From NCBI GenBank assembly GCA_028274465.1, contig CM051456.1, positions 21,609,033 through 21,673,032 on the forward strand: DNA of 64,000 nt, read 5' to 3'. The position numbers and the translations under genes were made by a program. Below are positions 1-11,068 of the stretch, piece after piece; positions within the stretch are counted from its first letter, which is position 1, and every line of letters starts with the position of its first letter. The notes below the pieces were generated by a model. It was given only the letters and a program-made list of their open reading frames with translations, searched no databases and was not told the origin of the DNA. Source of the DNA: Plantago ovata (lineage: Eukaryota > Streptophyta > Magnoliopsida > Lamiales > Plantaginaceae).

Positions 1-80
1 ATGTATGTACAAATGTGTATAATAAATATTTTTATTAATAGGGAGAAGCGAATCATATATTTTTAAAAACTGAAATTTTA

Positions 81-237
81 GGACATCTCCAGCAGTGTTC
101 TGTTGGGTTAATGACAGAACCCGTTCTGTTCTACAGAATGGTTAACGGTTCTGTTGGGTTATGTTGCTTTTTTGGATTATGTTGCTTTTTTAGGTTTAAA
201 TTGTGAGTTCTGTTGGGTTCTAACTGCTGTAGAGGGT
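81..237. mobile_element. Possible short MITE
   Basis: The left edge reads GGACATCTCCAGCAGTGTTC and the right edge, reverse-complemented, reads CTCTACAGCAGTTAGAAC, so the two ends form an imperfect terminal inverted repeat about 155 bp apart. The CATCTCCAGCAG style of end is common in plant PIF/hAT-type MITEs. I see no convincing target duplication. It is non-coding. Confidence 0.35.
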
Positions 238-1465
238 AGATGGTGTTTGGATTCTGTTAAGTATAAAGCTGATGTGGCAAGAGAGAGAGTGTATTTTGGG
301 TTCTGTTGGATTCTAAATGATTTCGGAGTTTCGGAGATTTTTAGTTTTTTTTTGAGATTTTGTTAGTTTGATACAACGAATGTGCATGTATGTGTGTCAG
401 ACGGCGTGAAGCAAACCAGTGGAGTCAGGCGGTTTGACTAAGAAGAACGGTAACAAAGTCGTCCCAGTGAAGGAATTAATATATGTTCAAATATTTTAAT
501 ATTTCGATTAAATGATTGACATCAATTTGTTTAATTTAATTTATTCGCTTGTCGTTTTTATACAATATCAATTTAATTTTCACTTGTCAACCAAGTAATT
601 TTCAATGTGTGAAAGTGATTTACTCCACAAAATCCGTGATTCAACTGCTACAACAAACATACAAATCCGATGTATATCATATACGATTCCTCCAAAAATG
701 TGATTCGTAATATATATACATATGTTTTCTTGGATATTTCACCCGAAAACTAAGAAGATTACTAATTTAATTATATATAATTGCTAAAACTTGCACACCA
801 CGTTCAACAAAGCGACATATATTTACTTTTCCTATATTAAATTCCCTTCTCCAAACAACTTTTTAGTAATATTATAACAATTAAAAATGAATTTGAAACT
901 AGCTAAAAGATAATTATCCCGAGAAATATATATTTATTTAATCAATTTTTAGATAAAATATTACAAAACTATAATATTTGACCTACAAATTTATCATTTA
1001 ATAAATTTACAATCACATCTCATTTTAATCAGTCTTTATATAAATTGAATAATTAGCCATTTCGATAATTAACTCTGTGACCTTTTGGATATAGGGTGTC
1101 TCAGTTTGGTACTCAGGTACAAACGCTTATCGGACTAATATATATTACCACGGTATGTTTTTGGTATGTGATGAGGTCAAAATGTGTCCAGGCAGTTTTC
1201 CTCATCATCTTCAAGATCTCCTCCCTTTAGAGTCGTTCTTGGGTTTATTTCTTAGCGAAAACCTGGGGATGGGGTGGGGCGGTTAGTGGTTTACCGGCCT
1301 GCCGATAGTCAGACAAGTGTTGCATTTAAGTGGAAATACCCGAAGAAATGGAAAGACAAGTAGAGAGTGGAAGTGTGTTGAGACTGTCTAGAAGTAGTAG
1401 TGTACCTTGGTCTATATATAGATAAATGTGGGTATGAGGTGTAGCTCCCAGCTGTCTGTAGGTGT
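238..1465. other. AT-rich intergenic DNA
   Basis: No gene recognised. The stretch is AT-rich, with scattered short tracts and no long open frame or clear repeat. Confidence 0.5.
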
Positions 1466-1590
1466 TTCGAGGGTGTCTGTCCTTTCGAGGGTATCTGTCC
1501 TTTCAAGGTGTAGACTCTTTTAAGGGTGTAAATGCTTCGTGGCTTCGAGGATGCATACGTTTTGAGGGTGTTTGTCCTTTCGAAGGCGTC
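1466..1590 (+). repeat. Degenerate short tandem repeat (about 18 bp)
   Basis: A motif close to GTGTCTGTCCTTTCGAGG recurs about six times with drift. In one frame it reads as repeats of the type SFRG-x-L / SFKGV. No promoter, start context or known protein supports translation, so I call it a decayed minisatellite. Confidence 0.5.
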
Positions 1591-1648
1591 ATATGTTACT
1601 TCGACGGTAGCCTTGTAGTTCGAGGCCTTGGTGACATATTTACCAATA

Positions 1649-1778
1649 GGCTAGTGATATAGCCAGAGCTAAACTTAATAATGCCAGAACAATTTACCTT
1701 TTATAAACACTAACCATTTCTAAAAGTGCACAAATTGCTCTGAAATTAGTAATTTTAGCTCTGGCTATATCACTAGCC
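1649..1778. mobile_element. 130-bp hairpin MITE with 25-bp perfect inverted ends
   Basis: Positions 1649-1673 (starting GGCTAGTGATATAGCCAG) are the exact reverse complement of 1754-1778. Only about 80 bp separate the arms. The flanks show no obvious target duplication, so the superfamily is unassigned. No coding capacity. Confidence 0.6.
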
Positions 1779-2476
1779 TTTCCCATTTCAGTATGCAATG
1801 TCTTAATTACGCCAATGATCATGAATGAATATAATCACCTCATGAAATGCACGTTTCTATATTTTGACAGGAAACAAACCAAAAAAATATATGGTCACGT
1901 TTATGTTTCTAGAATTACGGAAATTAACATGAAATGATGAAATTGATTAATACAGGTAAAATTCTTATCGCCTTTGTAGATTGTTATACACGTGAATCCA
2001 ATATTTGTCCGGTTTTAAACTTTCACAATGTTTAAAAAAGAGTTGATGACATAAGAAAAATATATTACTACTGGTACAATTTTGACAGCGAAATTGGAAT
2101 TTTTTACCAATTGGCACCGTTTGGAGTCCCTTTTAACCTATGTTTTAACACCGAGTATAACTGGATCGAAATGCTTGCCGAGACGAATTGTTAGTTGACC
2201 CGATGTTTTTAAGTTGTTCTTTTTTAATGTAAAGTGATGTGAATGAGATAAAATAATAGCAATAAATAAAGGCATAAACAGGCGATGATGACATATGTAC
2301 TTCCCTGTAGTACTTCACAAACTTGAGCTTGAAGGACAAGAAAACCGCAAATTAATGTTCGGTCTTCGAAGAGACATCGTCACCCTCAAAATGCATCGGA
2401 CTTCTCTTGCTCCCCTTTTTTGTTTTTTCAGAATGACTGACTGCTCTTGCTCTTAAACAACACAACAGTTCATTAG
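1779..2476. other. Intergenic, no feature seen
   Basis: AT-rich sequence up to the LINE target site. The small open frames here have no recognisable domain. Confidence 0.5.
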
Positions 2477-2494
2477 AAACGTTTCAGCCACGTA

Positions 2495-3561
2495 ACCTTA
2501 CGGTCTGATGTTCACTGGCCTTGGCTAAAATTATAGAATTTAAATTTGCTTCATAGAGTAAAATTTTTTGCCTGGTTAGTTGTTCTTGAAAAATTACCCA
2601 CAGCCAGCTTCCTTTTTAAAATTAAAGTAATTAACTCTGATCTCTGTTCCTTGTGTAATGCTGACACAGAAACTACAAACCATCTCTTCTTCTCCTGCCC
2701 TATGTTTGAGTCTGTAAGACTCTTACTAGCCAACTCTTGTAGTAATCCATTACCATCCAGTTTTGTTGACCTAATTTACAATTGTTTTCTAACCGAGGAT
2801 GAACAACTAAGGTGCATTATTTTTTGCTGGATGGTGTGGACTACTAGAAATGAATGTCTCTTGGCCAATAAATCTTTTGTTACTAATTCTTTTCAAAGAA
2901 AGTTTCAGCAAACCTTGCTGGATCACAAAGTTGGTTTTCCTAAAAAAAAACCTAGGCCTACTCACCTTGTACCCTGTAATTGGCAAGCACCACCAAGCAA
3001 TGTACTTTGTGTTAATATTGATGGGTCAGTAGATAATACCGGTCATGCAGGGGCCGGGGCTATCATTCGAGACGCCCAGGGAGGATTTAAGATTGCGGGG
3101 GCACAATTTCTGGGATGTACTGATGCTTTAACAGCAGAATTCTTTGCACTAAAACTAGGATTATCTCTTTGTGAAAGAATAAATTGTAATAGAATTTTGA
3201 TACAATCTGACTCGCAAACTTTGATTTCATCTCTTAACAGGGCACAAGTAGCAGAAATCCATCACAAAACATTGTTGGAAGAAGCACTTAGGATCATCGG
3301 GAGATTGGCGGAATCAAAGTTCCTTTTTGTGTATCGTGAATGCAATGGCGTAGCTGACAAATTAGCGAATGAAGCAAGACAACAAACTTTTGGAAGGGCA
3401 ACATCTTCACCTTTTGGATCGAATCTTTTTATTTGGGATTCTTGCCCCTTTTGGTTAGCTTCTTTTGTACATTCGGATTTAGTTTCAACGTACTTTCGGT
3501 CTGTAACTATTAACAATGATCCCCCCTTTTAACTAATGAATGATTTGCTTTTCGAAAAAAA
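2495..3561 (+). mobile_element. 5'-truncated L1-type LINE insertion
   Basis: The segment is bracketed by an exact 18-bp target duplication, AAACGTTTCAGCCACGTA, at 2477-2494 and 3562-3579. It ends in an A tract (about 3555-3561) just before the right copy. It contains only the C-terminal part of LINE ORF2, the classic outcome of aborted target-primed reverse transcription. The identical duplications suggest a fairly recent insertion. Confidence 0.9.
2546..3532 (+). pseudogene. LINE ORF2 C-terminal fragment (zf-RVT + RNase H)
   Basis: An open stretch of 328 codons. Residues about 1-60 match the zinc-binding region that follows plant L1 reverse transcriptases (HRVKFFAWLV, then CSLC...HLFFSCPMF). 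Residues about 150-290 are a plant LINE RNase H domain: VNIDGS carries the first Asp, LTAEFFALK the Glu, IQSDSQ the next Asp, and ECNGVADKLANEA the C-terminal motif. The open frame starts with TTG and has an upstream in-frame stop at 2534. The endonuclease and RT are absent because the insertion is 5'-truncated. It cannot make an active retrotransposase. Confidence 0.88.
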
Positions 3562-3579
3562 AAACGTTTCAGCCACGTA

Positions 3580-5087
3580 CACAAAAATAACTGTACATGA
3601 TAAATAAAAATTTATTTAGAAATGTCGCAAATAATTGGTTCCAGAGGTACATGCAACACACAAGAGGAACACAATGCAATATCAAGCAAGAGGAACACAA
3701 TGCTACTGTAGTAATAACAACTGGGAAGGAAAAAAGAAATTGACCAAGCCCGGATCGAATCCGGACCAAACAAATTTAATGGATTGCATCCAATCTGATT
3801 TGGACCAAGCCCAGATTGCATAGGTCCGGATCCGTATGGACTGATACCAAAAACTTTATTTGAGATATTTTTTTAGTTTTAAAATTGGTATGGATCCGAT
3901 CTATACAAAACCGAGCCAATTTCCGGGCCTAAACCAAGCCACCTATTTTTCTTTTTAATGTTTTAATGTGAAGACATTATAATAAAGTTGAGTTTCATAT
4001 CGAATAGAAGATTTAGTGTCTATATAATTAAATCAAACCAAAAGGGAAATGGGTTTCTACTTAATTTAATTTCTAGGGATTCCGTTTACAAAATTACGCA
4101 ATGGATTGAACTGCGAAGATAAAAAGATCTTTCAGAAGAATGATTCTTTATCCTTTATCAGGTTGGGCATTGATGGAACCTCGATTAATGGGACAAATAG
4201 TGCTGGAATTGAAAAGAGATTCGAAGAGAATTCTTACCGAATGATGCTATCAGAACCGATCCCCTAGCGCGATCACGGCTAGGCGAAGAAAGTTGTTGAA
4301 GAGCAATCTTCCTTCCAGCTACTATCTTCCCGGTAACCGCGGTAATGTTGGACTATCTCCCCTCTCCCCTGTCGTAAGGTAATATCTAGACACAAGGCCG
4401 CAATCTAGAAATGAACTCACGAGTTTATTGACTGAATGAAAAATATGAATGTCTTACATGCTTATAATAGCCAAAATAACAGGCTTTGACCCAATAAGCT
4501 ACGGGCTAAGCCCATCCTAAGAGAATATTTTAGAGAATAAACTTTTATTAGATAACTAAGAATCAAAAGGAATGTTCTTGAAAAATAAAACAGAAACTCT
4601 AATCTACTTCCTCCTAGTGGCCGCCAATCGTTAAGTTTGGGTAATTGGGATGCGGTTTGCGGCCTCGGGAGCATCTTCGTGGGCCGGCGGTGGCCTCGTC
4701 TGGGTCGTCTGGGCCGGCGGCTAACGGGGCTTCATCAGGCATTAAGGGCCGGAGAAAGGCAATCAAATCACTCATATTAATATCAATGTTCTTATATAAT
4801 GGTATCCATGTACGGTGATGTGTCGGGATAGCCAACTAGCTGTAATTCCTCAAGTTTGATCTATAAAATTTTGGTTGTGCTTCAAAACAAAAAAACATGT
4901 TCTTATATAATGGGAATAAGACAACAGAGGAAATCGACTAAACATAACTATCATTCATCAACTCATTAATTTTACAAATAAATTGGTGAAACTTATATAG
5001 TAGCTCAGACCTAACATAACTAGAATTCTAAAAACATAACTAATCAATAAGAAAAGACACCCATGCGGCGCTTATATTTAAGGAGTT
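3580..5087. other. Intergenic with a possible old LTR-element remnant (about 4240-4850)
   Basis: Most of this stretch has no recognisable content. At about 4248 the string TGCTATCAGAACC resembles a primer-binding site for initiator tRNA-Met, and the following 600 bp is GC-richer than its neighbours, as LTR-element remnants often are. I cannot delimit LTRs or name a family. Confidence 0.25.
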
Positions 5088-5760
5088 AGGGTTAAAGCAT
5101 ATATCACGCCATTTGATTTGATCTTACAAATTTTCTGAAAATCTACCTAGCCGAACACGCCCTTACCCTTTTTCTTTTGTTTTTCCTTTTTTCATTCGTC
5201 CTTTAATTTTATTTTATTTTTTCTTTTATTACTTTTATTTTCTTTTTCTAAAACTCCTTCTTCTTCAAGCTTCGGCACCGGAAAAACTCCGATGCAGGAG
5301 ATGCCGGAAACTAATAGCTCTGATTGGAGCTATTAAAGCTCAAATTGGAGCTGTTAAAAGTTCCGATTTGACGCTTTTTACAACTCCAATTGAAGCTTCC
5401 CACTGGGCAGCTCTCCGATTGGAGCTTTAAAACAACTCCAACCGGAGCTTTTGACAACTTTGATGGAGCTGGTTTTATTTTTAGTTTTTTAATTTATTTT
5501 TTAGTTTTTAATTTCTTTTCTGAAAAATATGGGAATAAAAATGAATCAATAATTTTGTATGGACCTTTTTTAAAATAATATTTAAGATCATTTTGAGATT
5601 TAGATAAGTAATGGGGTTAATTTTAAATAATTTATAGTCAATTTTGTAAAGTAAAAAAATTTAGAATCAAATATGTAATAAAAAAAGATAATTGGAGGTG
5701 TTTGGATTTTTTGAAAATTGAAACTTAAGTGAGGACAAAATGGTACTTTTCAGGCCTTAA
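5088..5760. mobile_element. Fold-back element A with palindromic core
   Basis: The core (about 5264-5470) is packed with near-palindromes of the type AGCTCCGATTGGAGCTT. A pyrimidine-rich tract (5160-5270) lies on one side, and loosely inverted outer arms (about 5088-5160 and 5690-5760) can be discerned. The same core motif recurs at 35.9 and 37.2 kb with matching purine-rich flanks in the opposite orientation, so this is probably one copy of a dispersed non-coding family. Confidence 0.5.
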
Positions 5761-6362
5761 TTCGTACAAAATCAAGATCGTGGTGTAATATGTAATTGAT
5801 TTTGTTGGATAGGGGATTATATGTAATTGTTAGACTAAGAGGGATAATAACGTAATTAAAAAAACTAAGAGGGAAGAGGAAATAACAATAGAAGTGAAAG
5901 TGTGAGTGATGATAAATGTAGGATATTTGAAGGATCAAAATGTAATAAATAATGAGATGATGATAAATAAAAGGAACTCCTAAAGTCCTCGTTTTGTTTG
6001 AACTAGGAAAATTAAAACCAGCATTTCGTAGTAAATTCGATCCAAACCTACAAGTAGGAAATGTAGTACGAAATGTAGGCCTTTTTCTTGACTGGTTAGC
6101 TAAAATGGACTATGAAATGTTTAATGGACGAGAAACCCATTTTCTTCTTTGTCAATTTACAGAAACGTATGTTGTCTAAAATATCCCCCGTATTTTTTTA
6201 AAAATGGGGTCATTTCAAGACATTTTAAAAGTGCAATTGACTCGGATTTGGGAATTAAAGTTTTTAACACATTACAACCAAAGCAACGATTGATGTGAAC
6301 GGAGAAAATTATGGCAGCCCTTAATTAGAGAAGTAATTCCGATCGGTGTGCTTGCTCGATGT
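5761..6362. other. Intergenic, no feature seen
   Basis: AT-rich. The short frames (for example 5994-6179) carry no known domain. Confidence 0.45.
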
Positions 6363-6790
6363 TCATAAAATTTTCAGGGGTGGGGTGGGGTAAAAAAGAA
6401 AAAGAAAACAAAATTATTTTTTATTTACATTGGCATTATTTCCATATTTTTTAGGGAAAAAAATTCTCCACTCGGAGATATTCCACCCTATCCCCGGGTG
6501 AAAAAACTTTTATCAATCGAAAAAGATGAAAATAATAACAAAGCAAATAAAAACAAAAACATTTTTGGGGGTGGGGGGGATAGGGGTGTCCCCACCCACC
6601 CCCGATGAAAAATAAATTATCTCCAGATAAAGATGGAAATAATGACAATGAAAATAAACATAAATGAGGATGGGTGGGGTGAAAATACTTTTATCCCACG
6701 ATAAAAATGGAAATAATGACAATGAGAATCAAAACAAAAAGCATTTGGGGATTGGGGGTGGGTGGGGTACCCCATCTCGAGTGAAAGAAA
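6363..6790. repeat. G-rich tandem repeat, about 100-bp unit
   Basis: Three to four diverged units each combine a G run (such as GGGGGTGGGGGGGAT), a TTTTATC-containing stretch and an A-rich tail with AAATAATGACAATGA. The G runs on the plus strand are long enough to be G-quadruplex candidates. No gene is recognised in the unit. Confidence 0.65.
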
Positions 6791-7644
6791 AAAAATGTTA
6801 ATCTAAATCAAAAGCATACTTTACTCCCTTTTCTCCCATTTTTCTAGCTATTTTAGCATCTTCTACTACTGAAATCGGAATGTTTTCTATTAGTGAAATC
6901 GAAATGAGTCCTACCCATTCCAAACCAAACCTCCCTAACCATTCTAAACCAAAGTCATTTATCTCGATCTATTCCAAATCGTTTTCTAATGAGGACTATA
7001 CCGTCTGATCCCAGGGTGTTGTGCCAAAACCGAAGGATGTTCCTGCTCTTTCTGGGAGCCAAAACCGAAGGATGTTCCCCAAGGTCACCATCAGCCACTA
7101 ACTAATGAGCCGGACCTTCAATATGCCGAAGACAAGAAGGATTATGACGGGGCTATAAAATATTGCAACGACGGGTGTAATAAAGAGTTTACAACTCTTG
7201 GGAGCAGGGTTATGGGTTTTTACATGTTCACCGTAGCCGCATTTTATTTCTTACGACTCTCAAAATCTAGACGGAATATGCCCACAAACACTATCAAAAG
7301 TATTTGATAGTAAATGCTTTTTATAGATGTTTATTTTTTAGTTTCCATTATATACCAATTAATTTATATCAGAATGGCTTGTAATAGAAGAATTCATCAA
7401 TTCTTCTCTTTTCCGATGGCAGAATTTTTTTCCTAAATCATTGGGTGACTCTGGATGTTATTGGGATTCATGTTGTGGTCGCCTATTTAGCGATTACAAC
7501 CATGCATGCTATTGGGTATTCATCAGCGAAGATCAACCCTTAGAAGTAGAGGATTTTGGAGATTAATAAGAAGACGATGAGTATAAGAAGAAATATTTGT
7601 TGTTGAGTACAAGAAGTAAAAAAGAAAGATTAATAAAAAGTGTG
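6791..7644. other. Intergenic, no gene recognised
   Basis: A short string near 7168-7190 (TGTAATAAAGAGTT) recurs near 51998-52012 between two repeat copies, hinting at shared low-copy repeat material. Nothing else was recognised. Confidence 0.4.
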
Positions 7645-8150
7645 AGTAGTTTATTGAGCATAGTTTATTTTAGTAAAGTTTGTAAAAAATTCTTTTTTTT
7701 TTAATATGTAAAGGATTTGAAAACACATATTAAAACAAAAGCACACGAAAGCATTTATAAGATCAAACTAAGTGCTAAAAAAACTAGGTTACAGTGACAC
7801 ATATTCATATGGATACATAATTTATTTTATTATCTAAGTTCTTATTTTATTATCCAATAATTTGATATTCATAAATATCACAAACAAATTAACCTCTTAC
7901 AAATTAGAGTACTTCATGATATATATTATAGTACACGAAATTTTAAAATTTTAAGTGATTAAATAAATTTTGAAAATTAACAATATTACAATACATGACG
8001 TCGTCGTAGAGGTAAGTGGTTTTGTTGTTGTAATATGTATTTTATGATTTAATTTTTGCCATATAAAATGACTGAAACATCCACTTCCAAAGATCGATAG
8101 TAGACATGAACCCACTGCACGGTCTGATAGTACTTTAATATCCATTTTTT
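7645..8150 (-). repeat. Low-copy dispersed repeat, copy A (inverted)
   Basis: The reverse complement of this segment aligns with 51140-51770 and 52215-52725. Shared landmarks include TGGATATTAAAGTACTAT, CTACAACGACG(A/T)CATGTATT and a long AT-rich tail. It is non-coding. The family is not recognised. Confidence 0.7.
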
Positions 8151-9131
8151 TTAAGCAACAAATTCCAGACTAAATCAATCTCCCAAAAGTTTTTTCCAAA
8201 CCCAACCCAAAAGTTCATTATCGAATGAAATTTTTCAAAGAAAAACATTCGTTCTACATAATCCTCCGTACACATAGACGTCAAACTCAGAAAATAAAAG
8301 TGACACCAGCCATTCCATCTCCCTTATGTCAAAAGAACACTTGTGAAACATAATAACTCTGATGTATCGTGTTGAAGAACAAATATGATGGGAAAAAAAA
8401 TGGTGGTAACAAGAGTACTACGGATGGAAAAAAAAATTGTTTCAGTATGTCAGAATCCTTGTATGATCAAGTCTTCAATGTCCACTGGAATAGGGATTGT
8501 ATAAATATCCAATCTATATTCGACTTCTTGATTCCTTCAAGATTCCAGTTGGATCGATTTAACTTGGTAGCCACTTCCTTAACTTTGAAGAATACTCCAG
8601 ATATGTCTTGAGTGTGTAAAATCAGTTAACTTATCTAGTTTATCAACTGCTTTATCAGCTACCAGCTAGTTTTGCTAAATAGAGCATATACCTCATCCGT
8701 TCTAATTTGACAAGGGGAAAATCGGGGTGTACAGTGATAACTTATGCGTCTGCACCTTTATATTTAGAAAAAGTATATAACAACTAACTACATTCAATAT
8801 TTTCGACTGTTCAATAATTCACCACCTTGGTAGACCTGACCGGTTTTTCAAACCGACGGTTCACAGTTCATCGGTTCGTTTTCATAGAAATCTATGAACC
8901 ACAATTGAAAACATAGCCATAGGTTGTAGTTTATGAATTGGCCAGTTTTGAACCATACTTTAAAAAAAAAAAAGTTCTTTTAAATAATATTTAATAAAAG
9001 TGAGAAAAAGGATGTTACGTGGTTTTGCTACTCCCAGAAAAATTCCAAATTCTTGACATGACTCCATGTCTCCATCTCATATCCACCTTCCTCCACCACC
9101 ACCGTTGGCAACACCCAAACCCACCCATGGA
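8151..9131. other. Intergenic, no gene recognised
   Basis: Contains a short GGTTCA/TGAACC-rich inverted segment around 8835-8960 that may be a decayed MITE. No gene is visible. Confidence 0.4.
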
Positions 9132-9495
9132 TGCTGATATTAGGGTGAAATACCTTTGTCCTGAATGCCACCTGAAATTATCCTCACATCACATATAGAG
9201 CATGAAAATAAACTGTCACGAAAAAGTACTGAAGTTCAAGTGTAGACTTCCAGCTACAAGCACAACACAAACAATATAAGCAAAGTCACAATCTAATCAA
9301 TAATCATTTTAAACCAACTCTATAATTAGCATGGCATGCTCATTTACTCTAGTTATATACTCCTAGCTTCAAATACAATTAAGAATTAATAATATGAACA
9401 AGAAAATAGTGCAATTTAATTTTGTTGCACAATGAGAAGAAACATAGAGGGCCAAGGTTTAGAGTTTGCATATTCAGGTTGTTGGGAGAAAAAAG

Positions 9496-9775
9496 TGTTA
9501 AACCCCATTCCACATCGCTTAGTGTTGGGGAGGTAGAATCTAATCATTTATATTATTTCTCTGACACACCCCCGCGTTCGTGGCTGGTTTCAACCTCTTT
9601 GTGGAGGCCATTCAAGTGGAAATTTAATATGGGGCGCAGTTTGTCTCCGGTGTGATTCGAACCCAGGTGGGCGTGAGCCAGATGGCTCTGATACCATGAT
9701 AGAATTCCAACTCTCCCAAAAGCTTAAACTGTTGGGGAGGTACGGAATCTAATCATTTATATTATTTCTCTAACA
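9496..9775 (-). mobile_element. TRIM-like LTR fossil 1
   Basis: Read on the minus strand, a terminal segment beginning TGTTAGAGAAATAATATAAA is followed by a TGGTATCAGAGCC primer-binding site (initiator tRNA-Met) and a short GC-rich non-coding interior. A related terminal segment lies at the other end. The small size and absence of any coding region fit a terminal-repeat retrotransposon in miniature. Its boundary with the neighbouring TRIM is hard to place because the two abut or are nested. Confidence 0.55.
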
Positions 9776-10127
9776 TATTAGAGTTGAGGCATCTTCCCCT
9801 TAAAAGTCCTTGTAAGGGGAGAATTTTATCCAATCTTATATGTTGAATTGAGGTCCTACTCTCAAGCGATGTGGGATGGGGTTTAACACGCCCCCTCACA
9901 TGTAGCCCGGTATGAACATCGGGTCTACAAAGTGGACAATGAATGCCGGAATATACATCGGCTCAAACCCAACACGGACAAACAACCATCATCGACTTGG
10001 GCCTGCTCTGATACCATATTAGAACTGAGTCATCTTCCCCTTAAAAGGTCTTGTAAGGGGAGAAGGTTATCCAATCTTATATGTTGAATTGAGGTCCTAC
10101 TCTCGATGTGGGATGGGGTTTAACAAA
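9776..10127 (-). mobile_element. TRIM element 2, two LTRs of about 110 bp
   Basis: Two near-identical direct repeats of about 110 bp (about 9773-9885 and 10017-10127) flank an interior of about 130 bp. On the minus strand each LTR starts TGTTAAACCCCATCCCACAT, and the left LTR is followed by TGGTATCAGAGC, the initiator-Met primer-binding site. There is no coding region. It looks structurally whole for a TRIM. LTR similarity of roughly 90% suggests moderate age. Confidence 0.75.
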
Positions 10128-10185
10128 AAGTTTCCAAGGCCTCTAAAAACATTTATAATGCACATTGTATCACATGATTTAATCA

Positions 10186-10549
10186 AAGCTTGGCTTGTTG
10201 TATCCTTGGTTTTGTGGTGAGACGTGCTTTGGTCAAGTTTATATGCCCTCCTCAGCTTTTGTTGTTTTAGAGAGGTTTAGTGTAGGGAAAGTTTAGTTTA
10301 GACGTTGGTTGTGAGGTTTCAGTTCTTGACACCCCTGTTTGTTTGGGAGGTTGTGTTTTTTTTGTTTGTTATATTTTACCCGAACATTTATTATGTTGTT
10401 TTTCAATAAAACTTTAGTTGTTTAAGAAAAAAATCAAGTGATTACACATAAACCTGAATTACTCAATCTTCATTCATTAGACATCCCACCATTACTTTAG
10501 ATAATAGACAAAGGTAATTTTTAGGTGGCCAGGCAACATACTCGGATTT
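10186..10549. other. Intergenic, no feature seen
   Basis: No gene or repeat recognised. Confidence 0.4.
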
Positions 10550-10720
10550 TTTATTTTTTTTAAATGACAAATAATACAACTACTCCTACACTAATGCTAT
10601 ACAAATTTCCTCCTAAACTACATTATTTCTCCACACCTAAACCAACCTTACAACTCTGCCACCGCTAGGGATCGAAGCCCGAACCTCTCCTTCAGTAACC
10701 CAACTCCTTACAGCTGGACA
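10550..10720 (-). mobile_element. tRNA-derived SINE, family 1
   Basis: On the minus strand it has a box B-like string (GGTTCGGGCTTCGATCCC), then GTGGCAGAGTTGTAAGGTTG and GGTTTAGGTGTGGAG, and it ends in an A-rich tail (T run at 10553-10560 on the plus strand). The same body occurs at 24011, 51194 and 55172. No clear target duplication was found here. Confidence 0.65.
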
Positions 10721-11068
10721 GTAGTATAATAGTAGCAGTAATAAGAAGAAGAACAAATTTGTCCCGGTGGTTGAGAGCAAAGTTTTGGTGCGTAAGGCAT
10801 GGGTGCTCAATCTTTTTTTCAACCATCGATGTGGTGGCGTGTTTTGGTGCTTGAAATCATATCCGCTATAATGCATGGTTAAACTTAGTGTTAATGTAGA
10901 GTATTGTTTTGATATAGGTATCGGTATAGTTATAAATATATGAAAAATTATTTTGTTTTTAAATTTTGTTTATTAGATTATCATATGAAATGTATAAGTT
11001 TTTCACATTTTTTCGAGAAAAATATCATAACTTTAACTTGAACCCCCCCTGAATTTTCTTCTGGCTCT
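10721..11068. other. Intergenic, no feature seen
   Basis: AT-rich and no gene recognised. Confidence 0.4.

Larger units (their letters stand above)
9132..10185 (-). pseudogene. Duplicated fragment of the E2 ubiquitin-conjugating gene, split by TRIM elements
   Basis: Positions 9132-9490 are nearly identical to 17044-17430 of the E2 gene. They include about 45 bp of exon 3 (the part encoding [11 protein letters not shown]) and then intron 2. Homology resumes at about 10134-10185, matching about 17475-17535. The gap is filled by TRIM-like elements. The copy lacks exons 1, 2 and 4 and most of exon 3, so it cannot encode an E2. Because it carries intron sequence, it is a DNA-level copy and not a processed pseudogene. 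Confidence 0.82.
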
